From Pseudopyrenochaeta lycopersici (taxonomy: Eukaryota > Ascomycota > Dothideomycetes > Pleosporales > Pseudopyrenochaetaceae), in NCBI GenBank assembly GCA_003313425.1, contig NHZP01000015.1, positions 186,001 through 250,000 on the forward strand: a stretch of 64,000 bases of DNA, read 5' to 3'. Both the position numbers and the translations under genes were made by a program. Of this stretch, positions 10,061 through 22,252 are shown one piece after another (the stretch's first letter is position 1; each line of letters opens with the position of its first letter). Below the pieces are notes generated by a model. It searched no databases and was not told the origin of the DNA. It was given only the letters and a program-made list of their open reading frames with translations.

Positions 10061-11740
10061 TTGAGGCGGTAGTGATCAAGAGACACTTCTTGGTTAAAGC
10101 CAGCCCAAACATGCCAAGTATTCAATTGTGGAGAAAACAACAATCGAGCAACCCAGAAAGGCGTACCAGAAGCAGGTGCTAGGCTGTACAGATGTCCCTA
10201 CATGCTTGTCCAATAGGACATGACGCGTATGCTAAACTGATAATGTTCTCTTTTAATTGTTTGTGACATCATGATCACTCAGACGCCTTCGTCTAGACCA
10301 CAAAGTACATGTAGATGATGTGCACGCCCGTTTAGTGCTGTTCATGACCATCGTGAATTTCCTGTAAGCGTTCTACCATCATACCGCCAATGGCTCAAAA
10401 AGAAGCCCGGAATATCACTCGGTGCTACCACGTAGTTCAAGGGGGCTGAGTAACCATAAAAGGGCCGGATCATGGTTGAATCTTGCGAGGCCAAGTGTTG
10501 CCAAGGCATTTAGTGCCGAGGTATGCCAAAATGGAGAGGGAAAAGGACCTTGTCGACATTAAGACTTACAATGCTAAGGCATACCAAGAATGGAGCATAA
10601 ATCGAACGTCCGCTCTAGGGCTAGTATGGTCAGGAGGGCTTACAAAGCAATCTCGATGCTCAGTCGAACAAACGTCATTCTTGTTTGATAGGGACTTCCG
10701 CATTGTCCATGTGTTCAAAACACGGGTATATTTACACGGCGACGCGATCATAAGAAAGACAATAACTAGTACCGTCTAACGAAATTGTGCGAATTATACT
10801 ACGTGCTTTGCAGAGTATGTTCATCTCAAAAAACCTATTAGAAGATACTTTGCATATCCCGACATTGAAACACTCATTCTATCGATTGCATTATGGCTAT
10901 GCTTAGCTGCATACTCGGCGTTACCGGTATTATCATTATATCAACAGTCTTATCACCGAGCATGCTCGTATCAATTATACGCTTCGGCGGTTAGAGAATC
11001 CTAACCCTAACCCGAAAGCCTTTCGGCACGTTGCGTCGGCAGCTATGCCTTAAACCTCAATGTAAGGTGAGGAGACCCTCAAAGCTGTCATCGCAGCTAT
11101 TAACTGAAGAAGGACGAAAAGAGCTGCAAAATCCCTGGTAGTACAGTGAAGCTTGGAACGCTATGCTTGCTCTAGACAGTCCTGTTATACGTTCCTGGTG
11201 GCCACAGACATGGGGATATCGATTTCAATTCGCTTAAGTATGATTTCTTCTGAAAAGTTACGTGTTCTTCGTATAAATTAACTATAACCTGCTCACATTG
11301 AGATTTTACCCCAGGCTCGTGAAGCACAGGCGTTGGTGGCTCGGCGTGCACATTAAGGCTGCAGGTCGCCTCGATGGATCATGGCATACTCTGTTATCTA
11401 GTGTCGGCTACATTCTTTAAGTGGATTCATGGATTTAAGCTCACAGAAACCAGACCATATCTCGTTCATATATTTTCTGGAGTAGAGGCTTTAGTTTTGG
11501 TGGCCTAACTCGCATTGATTCGCATAAAACGTGTAGCTGTTTTGTAGGACTGAATGAAGTGAGCTTTGTTGGGTGGTAGCCTGATGTGACTCAGCATTTA
11601 AAGAGAAGGGGATACATCTTGATATAACGAGGACCGTGGACAGCATCGCGTGACGGTGAGCCTGACGCTGACTGGTGGTGATAGAGGATATTTTGAAACT
11701 TGGCAATGTTTTCGGTACATTTTGGTACAACTTTGAAATT
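10061..11740. other. Intergenic region, no gene recognised; contains a short telomere-like word
   Basis: No frame longer than about 100 codons and none with family features. At 11000-11013 the sequence CCTAACCCTAACCC matches just over two copies of the telomere hexamer; too short to be more than an interstitial trace or chance. Confidence 0.4.
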
Positions 11741-13450
11741 GCCAGTCACTAGAGGAATCTGAATTCATCATTGACCCAGACTTTTGGTGTTAAGAATGAT
11801 GTCTTAGTAATTAGGATCTGTCTGTTTCAGATGTGAAAAACTTTCGTTATATTGACGATTCGACCTATGCTGATAGTCTACATCATCTTTAGCGTGCTTG
11901 CATAGCCATATCGAGCAAGTATGTGGGTTTCTAGCAATTCCTTGCGGAGACTAGTTCAACCCAACTGGTTGCAAAGGTTTATATGTTATCATGAATTTCA
12001 GCGCTTCGACAACCATCACCTGTATCCCATTGTATGAATCAATCCCCTGAATCGTCAGACAAAATTCGATACTGAAGGTGCTCTGATGGTCTTTGGTGGG
12101 CATGAATTTGAAGAGAATAAGAAGCTTTTCGAGTAATAACTGAGATATGCGAATCTGACTTCCTTACAACACGTGGTCTTGGCTTCGGAAGGATATACCG
12201 GTGTAAAAAGCCTAATCGGACTGGCCCACAATTTCAGGCTATTGACACTGTAACTCTCTACAAATAAACTCGTCGTGATTGTTGATATGCTGTTACAGGC
12301 TAGAGATTCACAAGAATAGTATTAAAACAAACCGTCTTCATGTTTGTCACTCTAAAGTCAGCCTAGAATTTACTCAATTGGCCGTTGAACGAGCAATACT
12401 TTGATCTTCAATCAGCTTCACAATCTACTTCCATTGATTTTGCGACATCGGTAGAAACGCGTATTTAGCGACATGAAAGTGTCAACACAGGTAGGCTGCT
12501 TGTGTTCTAGGATCTCCAGCGTTACCTAAAAGCTAGCGACATTTACATAGCTTTAGATATCACATATAGAGTATGGAATTATCTTTGTACCTCGCTAGAA
12601 GAGTGCCCATGTTAAGATCACAGCTGATACCTATATATATACTCGTATATGTGATAAAGATTACAATTTCTACGATAACGCTAGACCTACAGCAGCAACT
12701 ACAGATTCGTCTTTACTTCAGATTGCCACAAATAAGATTGGGCTAAGTACTGGTCTTGATGATGTAGACCCTGTGAGTGAGCTTTTGTTCCCTCTGGAAT
12801 GCGTACCCAACATTTATCTGAATTGCATGTTCGACACATTTCCGTTTACTCTCACTGGAGGTTTAGGTTTCTTTATTTCCACAAACCTTCTATTGCAACT
12901 TGACACTTCTCAAATTAATTGAGACTGCCCCTGGCCTAATGGAACCCTTTGGGTATACCGTCACAATTTGCACTAAGACAGGAGTATTTTGTTTTTGGCT
13001 AGTATCTCTTAAAATAGACGTTATCTTGGTGAATTATTGCTGCTGTCTTGTAAAACGGTTTCTAGTGCTTGAATTCCTGCTCTTGTGCGGTGTTCTTATG
13101 CGTAAACACTTCGACCTCCATACTCAGCATGCTCTTTTCAGAAGATAGATCTTCATTTTTCCACAGGTGCTAAGGAGCTTCACGAAGACGATCAGAATTA
13201 TAACAGGGATATGCGGGATTACCACAGTGGCTTTCTTTAGAGCTTTCTTCGGCTGCGATTACTTCTAAACAAATTTTTGGGAATGCATGAACACTGCATT
13301 AGACAGCAACAATATTCCACTTAAGTTGCTCTGATGCATCACGGTGTGCTGTTCTGTTCTGCCTCAGGAATGCAAAAACGGACCGAAACAGAACACAGCC
13401 TAAAGAGATTCTTGAATGATTGGTTGGCGAAGGGAAGTCCGTGTCGTGCA
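11741..13450 (+). pseudogene. Possible decayed protein-coding gene (family not recognised)
   Basis: Plus-strand reading shows protein-like runs in shifting frames, broken by stops: about 12071-12135 (TEGALMVFGGHEFEENKKLFE-like), 12140-12252 (LTSLQHVVLASEGY..KSLIGL) and a stop-free run of about 100 codons at 12608-12921 (IGLSTGLDDVDPVSELLFPLE, then a hydrophobic end). The leucine-rich texture recalls F-box/LRR-type orphans, and one such gene lies 5 kb to the left, but no motif is diagnostic. It could also be chance in a long spacer. Confidence 0.25.
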
Positions 13451-13762
13451 TGGAGCTTACCTAGCATGGCGTCGGTCAGCAACCTCATAATTGAAGGCTG
13501 AAACAAATACGAGCCTGAGAGAGCACATCGTCCCTTTCCACCTGGGCGCGACTGCTTGACTGCTTAACTATCGCGATCTTCTTATCGCAATCTAAAGAAG
13601 CTACAAATGCTAGGATTTTGAACCGGGTCACCCTCAAGCCCAGGTCTGGATCGTCGGTTGCCTTTCGTAGGCAACACCATTGAACGGTCAAGCTGGCGAT
13701 TTAGGCCGTGCTTTAGGCAGAGTAGTTGATTTACATACAAGCCGTATGCTCCAAATCTAGCA

Positions 13763-14288
13763 ATGAAGAATATGAAAGTCGTTTTCAGCGAGCTGGGAGG
13801 GTTGGTTAAGGCGAACTAGGACATGCTGAACAGGCTGACTAACTAGTAACAGACAAGACAGCGCCTCGAGCTTATACCAGCCCGAAAGCCCCCAGTACAC
13901 TGAGGATATCGAGAATAACGAAAACGCACCTCTTTTGGGACAGGATGGGGCAGGCCCAAGCCCCTCTCGGCGGCCGCGCAATGCCTTGATCCGAACACCA
14001 GTAGGATTTGCTCGTTGGGTCTTATTTTCAACAGGAAATCTCCTCTATACCATCTTCAGATTCTTCGCGACCGCAATCAAGAGCGTCTTATTCTTCATAC
14101 GAAAACATCACCGATTCTTTGGTCACATGTTCTGCGTTTCATTCTTGATTGGAGCAGGCATACCACTTTGCATTTCGCTCACTCGAGATGAATTCCCCCT
14201 GGTCTCGCTCTTGATATTTTCTGCTACAATGATAGCATGGGCTATATTCTCGCGGCTGGTTGAAGAACGCCACCCACCTCCAATTTAG
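13763..14288 (+). CDS. Small multi-pass membrane protein of unknown function
   Basis: Model: exon 13763-13800, 46-nt intron ending GACTAACTAG, exon 13847-14288; joined length 160 codons including stop. The donor is the weak GTTGGT, so the first 13 residues are less certain than the rest. The protein has an acidic, Asn/Ser-rich N-terminus (NAPLLGQDG motif at about 40-47, reminiscent of sorting signals), a Pro/Arg stretch, then three hydrophobic segments at about 68-93, 105-123 and 129-148 separated by a basic FIRKHHRF loop. No known family recognised. Frame closure and membrane-protein composition are the evidence. Confidence 0.5.
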
Positions 14289-17020
14289 CACCAGTTGGAC
14301 GATTGATGTAGAAAGACGAAGTTGGTGGAGCACGAAAACCAGTACGGAATACAACGCTGGATCCTCGCAAAATCACTGTAAAAAAAGGGAGGCACATGTG
14401 AACAGGCACTACGAGCAGACGCAATTTGGGAGCAATACGCTGGAGTAGGAATAGGAGAAATGGTGGAACGGAAGCATAGCATTCCTTGACCCGAGTGTGG
14501 AAGACATTGTTCTTGATCGTACATGAACTATTCCTGATGCGCAATGCTTTGAAGAAGGAACACCCATCCGAAACCTTATATGGTCCTGGCCTCATACACC
14601 CCGCAAATCCCGCCGTCTGGGAGTTAAAGCAAAGACTCGAGGTTGAAGGCCATGCTACTTATATGCTTTATTATTTTTTTGCTGATAATGTACAAAGAAC
14701 CAATATATGTCATTGGAGACGCGATCTTACGTTATTGGAAATGACATGAGTGAATTGAGTGGAGATGAGATGGCGAGGGAATGGTGAGCGTGAAAGTCGG
14801 GTAAATCCGTCGCGAAAGTAACAACGATGTATACGAGGTGTCAAGGCTAGTGTCTTGCGTCTTCACTTGTGATTCGTGCTTGTATCAACGCATACCTGTT
14901 CTCCGCGGCCGCCAAATTCAACATATCCCTACAACGAGGTGTATTTTCTTACACCCTCTAATACACACTGCCATTGATTTGTGCGCGAGGTTGTTTAGGA
15001 ATCTTCACTTTAGCCATCACATCACGACGTACTTTTCCTTTGATAATGTGTCATTCGATAGAATAATCTATGATGAGCGCATCGCGTCTTCCAGTATACT
15101 TCCCACGTCCAATTGATTCAATCAGCGACCTGATTGGAAAAGCAAACATATGGTAGAATCAGGTAAGCGTTGAATCATTTGTAGACTAGTTATGCAGTGC
15201 CATGATCTCAACCAATTTAATGGGGAACCGATGCAACGGACATATCGTCGTGTAGAAGCTGTCAAACCGGAGGGTTCTCCGTCCCATCTTGAGATCAGAC
15301 CACAATGTCGGCACTAAATCCCAGACAGACTCATTGCTCTTCGCACTAGTATGACCTGGAAGCAGCGCGACTCATGTAGTTGCCAACAGCCATAACCTTG
15401 TTGAGGTCTCTAGCTTCTTACATACTGCTTACATGTGCCCAAACCCAAGCACCTGAACGTTCGTAAGTAGTCTGCAGCTTTTGTAAGTGATGGTCAAGGA
15501 TGTGGTACTGCAAGGCGTTCACAGATGCTCGCACGGCTGCTCAGCACGACAATTGTGGTCTGGAAGTACGCTAGAAGACACTTTTAGCGCTCATTCTCCG
15601 CTCCACCCTGAAAACATTAGCCGGCCCTAGAGCAGATCCATCACATGTTTAACAATGGTTACCAAGTACGTAGGAGCGCAACCCGACCAATTTTCGTCCT
15701 CCAAGAGATTGCCCATTCCACCAATCGAATCGAGACGCAGGACCGCGAAAACAATGCCGTGTACAAATCTGACGGGAGCTTCAGCGCATCGCATCGAGGT
15801 ATCCGCAGGGTTTTCCGTACCCTCGTTCTTGACAGCGGACGCCAAGGGATATTGGCGGAGAGGCTAAAGTGAACCTGGGGTACTGTGTGGGATGGTCAGT
15901 GGCGCTAGAGCGACGCCGGCGGCTCGGCGGATGCTCCCCGAGGTACTTCCGATGGGGGGATCGTAGTAATAATAGCCAAGTGGCGCGGGGTGTTTTAAGA
16001 TGAACAGATACTTATTAGCTACATCACGCGCGATAAGTTTGACTCACCACTGCATGGAACAGTGTAGCTTGGAAGGCTCTCAATGCCCCGCTGTAAGATT
16101 TTGTATTCTCTTCGAAATCGTCTTATCGGCAGTCCTTGAGTCTCCTGCCAATGCCGAGGCATTTCAGCCTCACGCGTCGCCAAGTCGCGCCCAAGTGGTG
16201 TGAGCGAACGGCTTGTAGGGTTGAAGAGAACACAAAGCTGCCACGAAGCTTGTGTCGCCAATTGTCGCTTGACATTCCTCGCAGCCCAACATGGAAGCGG
16301 GAATATTACTGTGTCCGTAGCCAAGAGGCTAGAGCGCAACAAGGATTGCGACATCACACATTGTGGCTTAAATAGCGTCGCGTGGCAGACTTGCCATCCG
16401 GGAGTTGAGATGTTTAGCTTACTTCTGCTGGTGGAGAAGTGCAGACACGGTGGACGCCCTGCCACAGCACGTGCGGCCGTGTTGTGCTCTGTATATGCAT
16501 TGTCTCTGTCTTTCCACTTCACATGATAATCTTAAAGTCGGTAGGGGTATCACGAAGCAATATGAGAGGTATACAAGATTGAGACATGTCGTTGAAAATG
16601 GAATGCCGCTACGGGTAGGCCGCCCCTAGCCAGTCTCTTCTAGTTGCCATCCCCGCGCTTACCCCGCAGACGTCAATGGCGCTTGCCGATCCTAGCTCAA
16701 CCACCCCAAGCCAACACCAACGGCGGGCTTGCCAAGTAGCCTTCATGCAACCTTCGCCTTCTCCCTACCTATCACCATGCTGCATTCCGTGTGCCAAACT
16801 TCACTCAAGACTTGCCCAAGTCCGCCGCCAACCGGATAATCCCCGGATTCGCTGCGATAATGCACCGGATATCTTTATGGAGAAGGTGACGGGGGAATTG
16901 TGGGACAAACATGTTGCCTGTGCGCATGCCCCCCGCGTTGTGTGTCCAGAGCAGCAATGGATGGTAGCATCGCTGGAGCTGACGGGGCGGAGAAAGATTC
17001 TGCGATTCAAAATGCGACAC
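14289..17020. other. Long spacer, no supported gene
   Basis: 2.7 kb upstream of the transporter. Several 70-170-codon frames exist on both strands (largest 16019-16522 minus), but their translations look like random GC-balanced sequence, and overlapping frames on opposite strands score equally. Nothing resembling a repeat boundary or RNA gene was found. Confidence 0.4.
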
Positions 17021-17030
17021 AAGCATAAAA
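17021..17030 (+). promoter_or_regulatory. TATA-like element of the MFS transporter gene
   Basis: GCATAAAA about 105 bp upstream of the ATG at 17132, followed by a CT-rich tract typical of transcription start regions in filamentous fungi. Confidence 0.4.
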
Positions 17031-17131
17031 GCCCTGCCCTCGCTGCACTTTCAAGTTCTCAATCTTTCGGCAATTCGCCATCGTTCCCATAGAACCAACT
17101 ATCAAGACACCATCAAAAATCCCCCATATAC

Positions 17132-18926
17132 ATGGGCTGCTTCAATACTCATGCATCGGGCACTCTGGACCCGCCAGAGGTGCGCAACTGGCGCATCCAT
17201 CTCATCGCCCTCATTGCTTCCATGTCGGCGCTAGCCAGTAAGTACGATCTGTCCATAGCAGATGCATTGTTAACACAGCATGGCAGTGGGCTACGATACT
17301 GCTGTTATCGGCGGCACCATGGCCCTCAACTCCTTCATCCGTGATTTTGGAATGAACAACATTGCCAAAGTCAATCGTGATACCATCCAAGGCAACATTG
17401 TCTCCACATTTCAGGTTAGTTCCAGAGACTTGATTGCTGCACCTTACCGCTGACCTAATAATCGCCAGGCTGGTTGCTTTTTCGGTGCGCTCATCGCGTT
17501 CCCCTTTGCAGAAAAGATTGGTCGTAAGAAGACCATGATAATAGCCTCGTCCATCTTCCTACTAGGTGGCACCCTCATGACGGCTGCAAGAGGCCATCTT
17601 AATATGATTTATGGAGGACGTGCCGTAGCTGGCCTAGGTATTGGCGCATCTTCTATGGTCGTACCTGTCTACATTTCCGAAACTGCCCCGCCGTCCATCC
17701 GTGGTCGGCTGATTGGCATTTTCGAAATTGCCTCCCAGGGTGGTGGCATGTTGGGTTTCTGGATCAACTATGCATGTGACCGGACCATTGATGTCAAGAG
17801 TCAAGCGCAGTGGACTATCCCACTCGCAATCCAGCTCATCCCTGGTCTGCTTCTGCTGCTCGGTGTCGCTTGGTGCCCAGAGTCACCCCGATACCTTGCC
17901 AAGCAGGATAATTTTGAAGATGCTGAGAGAATATTGACCCAGATTCGGGGTCTGGATTCATCCCATGCGTATATTCAGCACGAAATGAGCGAAATCCGTG
18001 CCCAGCTTGAAGAGCGCAGTGTCAACCGCATGAGCAAGAAGGCGCAGTTCATGAAGCTGTTCCAGAAGGGTGTGCGTAACCGTATGGCAATCGGTCTCGC
18101 ACTCATGTTCTTGCAGTCATTTACAGGAGTAAGTTCCATCTTATCAAAGTGCTCAGTGTGAAGTCTAACAAACTCTTAGGTTAACATCATCACTTACTAT
18201 GCGCCCCGCATCTTCGAGACACTTGGCATCTCTGGTACCTCGCTGAAGCTCTTCTCTACCGGCTTCTACGGGATTTCCAAGACCCTTGGCATGTGCACAT
18301 TCACCTTTATTGTTGTTGAAAAGGTCGGTCGTCGCAAAGGTCTCGTCTGGGGCGCGGCATTGGGTTGCATTCCAATGTGGTACATCGGTGGCTATGTCAT
18401 GAGAGCCGACCCTGCTGCCGCCGCTCTACGAGGAGATGTCACTCGTGATGGCTGGGGATACCTTGCCATGGTCTGCGTCTACCTCAATGCTTTCATTATC
18501 TGCGCAACCTGGCAGGGAATCACCTGGACATATGCGTCCGAAATCTTCCCGCTCGATATCCGTATGCTTTGTGTGTCGCTCACAACCGCAGACACCTGGC
18601 TCGGTTCCTTCATCATTGCTCGCAGCACGCCGTTTATGATCTCTGATCTCGGCTATGGCGCGTATTTCTTTTTCGCTTCTATCCTCGTCGCCATGGGTGT
18701 GTGGAGTTTCTTCTTCGTTCCGGAAACGAAGGGCATCACCCTCGAGGAAATGGATATGCTCTTTATGAACCCAATGCACAAGGCAGTTTGGGCACAATTA
18801 CGAGGCAAGCCTCTCATCATGGAAGAGGACGCCGCTGCGAGAAGTAAAGGCCTGGAGCCGGTAAAGGAGAAGGAGATTGGTGTTGAACGTGTTGAGGCTG
18901 TTGAGGCTAAGAGGGAAAACTTATAA
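17132..18926 (+). CDS. MFS sugar/quinate-type transporter
   Basis: Exons 17132-17237, 17287-17414, 17469-18128 and 18180-18926 give 546 residues; introns 49, 54 and 51 nt. Hallmarks of the Sugar_tr MFS family are in order: GYDTAVIGGT in TM1, EKIGRKK after TM2, GRAVAGLGIGASS in TM4, ETAPPSIRGRL, PESPRYL in the central loop, GVNIITYYAPRIF in TM7, VEKVGRRKG and the terminal PETKGITLEEMD. Twelve TM helices are expected in the plasma membrane. The opening NWRIHLIALIASMSAL resembles fungal quinate/lactose-permease-like members; substrate uncertain. Exon 1 joins at GCAG-TGGGC rather than the earlier CACAG, because only that acceptor restores the TM1 frame. Confidence 0.9.
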
Positions 18927-19110
18927 GACGAAATGAATCAGGCTTACGCCTGATTCAAGCCCCGGGTGAGATCGCGGTATGATTGCATTTCTAACTTACG
19001 AGTTATATCATGAATGGACCCAGTCTCACCGCAAATCTTTTGGCATCTTGACTTCTGCGTGACTTTCTGTCTCTTTGTCATCTTTATGATTGGCTCTCTC
19101 ATGTCCAAAA

Positions 19111-19633
19111 TCACCAAGGTCTCGCCCAGAAGATATCTGTGCTTGTATCCTCCTCTTCATCCCGAAGCCACAAGTGCAACACATCTCTCCCTTTAAATGC
19201 ACCCTTGGAAATAATGTAATTTCTCCTCTGACTCTTCGCCAACCAACTTGGACGCGTCGCCATAGCCAACGGCCCATGCGTCAGTGTCCCTACCGTCTCA
19301 TTGCTCCCATCCCACACGTGTAATTCTCCGGCATAGCTTAAACTATATCTTCCAATCCGAGCATAGTCGGAATCCGTCAAGTTTCCCTTGTTTGGCACTT
19401 GGTGTTCCGGGTCTGTCGATGCCAGGTTGGCGGACATGTAGCCGTTGGCGTCATATATAAGAAGACCAATTGCATTGTCGCCAATGTTTCTAGGTCCCTT
19501 CAAGGTACCATTTAGATGGGTCCTAGAGATTTTAGAAGGTTGATTGAAAATAGTGGCCTTGTACTAACGAGGTACTATTGATTAGTTGCCACGTTCCAGC
19601 GAGCGCCGCGGCGATGTTTTGTGGAAGGACCAT
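19111..19633 (-). CDS. Lipocalin-like domain protein
   Basis: Exons 19633-19569 and 19522-19111 with a 46-nt intron (GTTAGT..CTAG) give 158 residues. The fold signature is clear: N-terminal LAGTWQLINS, then IGLLIYDANGYMSANLA, IGRYSLSYAGELHVWD and a closing WLRDEEE. Proteins of this Lipocalin_5-like family are small beta-barrels, sometimes found in secondary-metabolite clusters; a cyclase or ligand-binding role has been suggested for some. No biosynthetic genes are adjacent here, so the role is open. No signal peptide; probably cytosolic. It lies 184 bp from, and convergent with, the transporter gene. Confidence 0.82.
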
Positions 19634-20371
19634 TTCAAATTCTCGAATGAACTGCAACGCGACAAGAGTGTAAACTGGAGTTTTGATAAAACTGGATGAT
19701 AAATTGAGCTATGGCATCTCCAGGAGATTTATATGCAAGGGCTGGATATCGCAAGGAGGCTTACCGATGGTGATTGCAGGATAAAGTGCGCCGCACAGGC
19801 TGAGTAGGCAAAGAGGTTCACTGCTTCGAAGCGATGCAGATCATGAAATAAGCTTCATTTATATCCAAGCCACCGGATCGAAAAGTCATCACGACAAAGA
19901 TTTCACCGATGACAGCGGACGATTTCATTAGCCTCGGATCAAATCTGCACTATCAAATTCCTGATCGAAAGTATTGCGCATTATTTTAAAATACTTGTTT
20001 CGGAGCCCATATTCTATGGCGCCAACAAACCCATGTTCTTGTCAGCGTCAGAACGGGTCATAACTGAGGCGCTGAATCACAAAGATTGATAAATAATGGC
20101 AAGTTCAATAAATTCCTACCAAAATTCAATTTTTATCGATACTGTATATTTATCTTGCGATATTATGCTAGGGAGGTCAACAATTGCATTACATGTGTGC
20201 TGGCTTTCCAAATCCTCTACAGTCTGAGTTTGGTCCTCAGAATTTCACGCACTAGTATAGATCTACTTGGTCATCCTCATAATCTCAAACATACCGAATT
20301 TCTTACCCAGATGAACATATACAGAGTTAAGTCTCGGTAATGGCATCTGATTTCTTTCCCTCTCCCTCGCC
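19634..20371. other. AT-rich spacer, no gene seen
   Basis: About 740 bp between the lipocalin-like gene and the CxxC mini-protein. Short frames only; no repeat or RNA structure noticed. Confidence 0.4.
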
Positions 20372-20617
20372 TTATTCATCATTCTCATTTTTGATAGCAC
20401 GTTCTTTTTCCTCAGCAGCCTGGATCTCCGCCATACAAGCGACGCATGGTTTTGCCGAGGGTGTGAACGTAATCTTGTGGTCGTAACATGACGGCCTTCT
20501 AGACAAATACTCTGGCTCTCCACCCGATACTTGTCGATAAGTTGAGCAAGTAGGTCCATATCGCTCACGTATCCTAAAACCGCACACCTTACAAACACGG
20601 ACTTCTACGGGGCACAT
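20372..20617 (-). CDS. Small CxxC-motif protein, hypothetical
   Basis: 81 codons from the ATG at 20617. Two cysteine pairs, CKVCG (about residues 9-13) and CVAC (about 58-61), plus single Cys at about 24 and 44, suggest a zinc-binding knuckle. The C-terminus is a charged helix (AEEKERAIKNENDE). No signal peptide. Such tiny zinc-ribbon-like proteins are common, poorly conserved orphans in Pezizomycotina. Kept because of the Cys spacing and compact start-to-stop unit; additional exons cannot be excluded. Confidence 0.45.
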   Translation of the reverse strand: MCPVEVRVCKVCGFRIRERYGPTCSTYRQVSGGEPEYLSRRPSCYDHKITFTPSAKPCVACMAEIQAAEEKERAIKNENDE

Positions 20618-21430
20618 GATACCCGCGGTTTATCGAGGGTTTGTTCTAAGGTTTGTCAGGTTCTGGATTACGAGTTTCACCTTTTTTACTATAGAAATTG
20701 ACTATGTTTGTAAATACCCCGGGTTGGGTGAGGTGAGTGAATGGTACTGTGGGTAAACGGTTTGCTAGTAGATTTGCCTAGTTCTGGAGCTATTGTTTGT
20801 GCCGCCAAGATAGTTGCTATGGAATTTGGAATTTGTCTGGGGACTATTGTTATTTACGGAGGAGGTTCAATATACTGTTATATATACAAAGAGGAGAACA
20901 GAAGATTGTGCTTCTTGGCGTCGACTCCATGTATGATATTGAACAGTCAGTAACAATGCGATGACAGAGCAACTATTCATACTTTGTACGCAATCTATCA
21001 CACGCGCATAATTGTCATGGCTGTGCTGCAGCCTACTTCGACCATCACCCGCGGGGGCTTGGAAATGGCATACACAGAATGTTCAGAAGCCAAGGGTAAT
21101 GCAGTTTCCCAATAGTACATGAAAAGTCGAGGTTGGAAGGATCGCGACCGATTGTTTAGGGAATTGGCAGCTTTACTTCCGGAGGATGCAATATGTCTAC
21201 GCCACACTAGGCCCGATGAGACAACGCCGCAATCCTTCGCCAAGACGTTTCACCCTCCAGGCAACAATCTCCGAGCACATATATACACGAGTTGTACGTA
21301 GCGAAACTCCTTCGCACGCACTAGTGTCAAGCACTCGGGCCTGCTCAACCTTAAACATCTTTCATCGTACTGTGCGGCACTACGTAGCTAAATCATTCAC
21401 CTTCTACACGACTTTAAACATTCTCTCAGT
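20618..21430. other. Spacer with possible promoter of the downstream membrane-protein gene
   Basis: Contains a TATA-like ATATATACAC at about 21279-21288, roughly 150 bp before the ATG at 21431. Weak hydrophobic frames (for example 20741-20953 plus) have no support. Confidence 0.4.
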
Positions 21431-22068
21431 ATGACGGATTCAACAAGGCGCCCTCTTGGGCAACAAATGCTCCGTGGCGTCGGTATTTTCCAGGCTATAG
21501 CCGCCCTGCCCACGATGCTCATCCTCGGGACCTTTGCGTATGAACAGCTCTTCTACCCCTATGACGAGTACTATTATTTCATGTGAGCGGTCCAGTACAG
21601 CAGTAGTAGATCTGCGATATTAATATCTCATCCATAGTGTCGACTCCATCACCGCGCTCATGGCCGCAGGCATTATATTCATTGTTTACGTCCAACGAAA
21701 AGCTGTGGTCACTATTACTCAAACTCTGATATTTGAGACTGTCAAGTCGACGCTTGCTACTGGGTTGTGGCTGTGGCTTATCTTAGACTCTGCGTTTGGG
21801 CCATGGAAACACCGCTACGTATATCATGATGATAAAGATGTTGAGAGACGGGTGAAAAGGGCTGCGCTTTCCAGTATTTTACTGATGTGAGTTGTTCTCG
21901 CTGAGTCAGTATTGCTACTTGCTGACAATCGGTAGAGTGCTCTTCTACCCGCCACTTGGTTACGCGTATATTGTGTGGAGAAGAAAAGATGGCCGTGAGT
22001 TGGACTTGAGTGACGACGGGGCACAGGGCACGAGTCAGACAGAGAGAACGCCGCTCTTACGCGAGTGA
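21431..22068 (+). CDS. Four-helix membrane protein of unknown function
   Basis: Exons 21431-21582, 21638-21886 and 21936-22068 (introns 55 and 49 nt) close to 177 residues. Predicted helices at about 17-36, 52-71, 82-102 and 124-144, with a short basic N-terminus, a conserved-looking YPYDEYYYF loop after helix 1 and a cytosolic acidic tail ending TPLLRE, which resembles a dileucine-type sorting signal. No enzyme motif. Frame phases at both introns (AT|T and AT|A) agree. Family not recognised. Confidence 0.75.
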
Positions 22069-22252
22069 TGGTTTGCAACAAAATGAAGGCGTTCTCATGA
22101 TTTATAACCAGGGTATATACCTATTGCGCCAATGTGACCAAAACGCCAACTTTATCATATCATAATCGCGTCCGAAACGCTTCCAATGTGGCTCTGAGAG
22201 TGGGCCGTATAGTCGTCGCACGCTAAAATACATCCACTCGAATGCGTACAGT

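Noticed and set aside
10483..10779. 98-codon plus-strand frame
   Set aside because: No family features, no start or promoter context; a similar frame exists on the other strand.
16019..16522. 167-codon minus-strand frame upstream of the transporter
   Set aside because: No domain, no signal peptide and equally long frames on the opposite strand; taken as chance.
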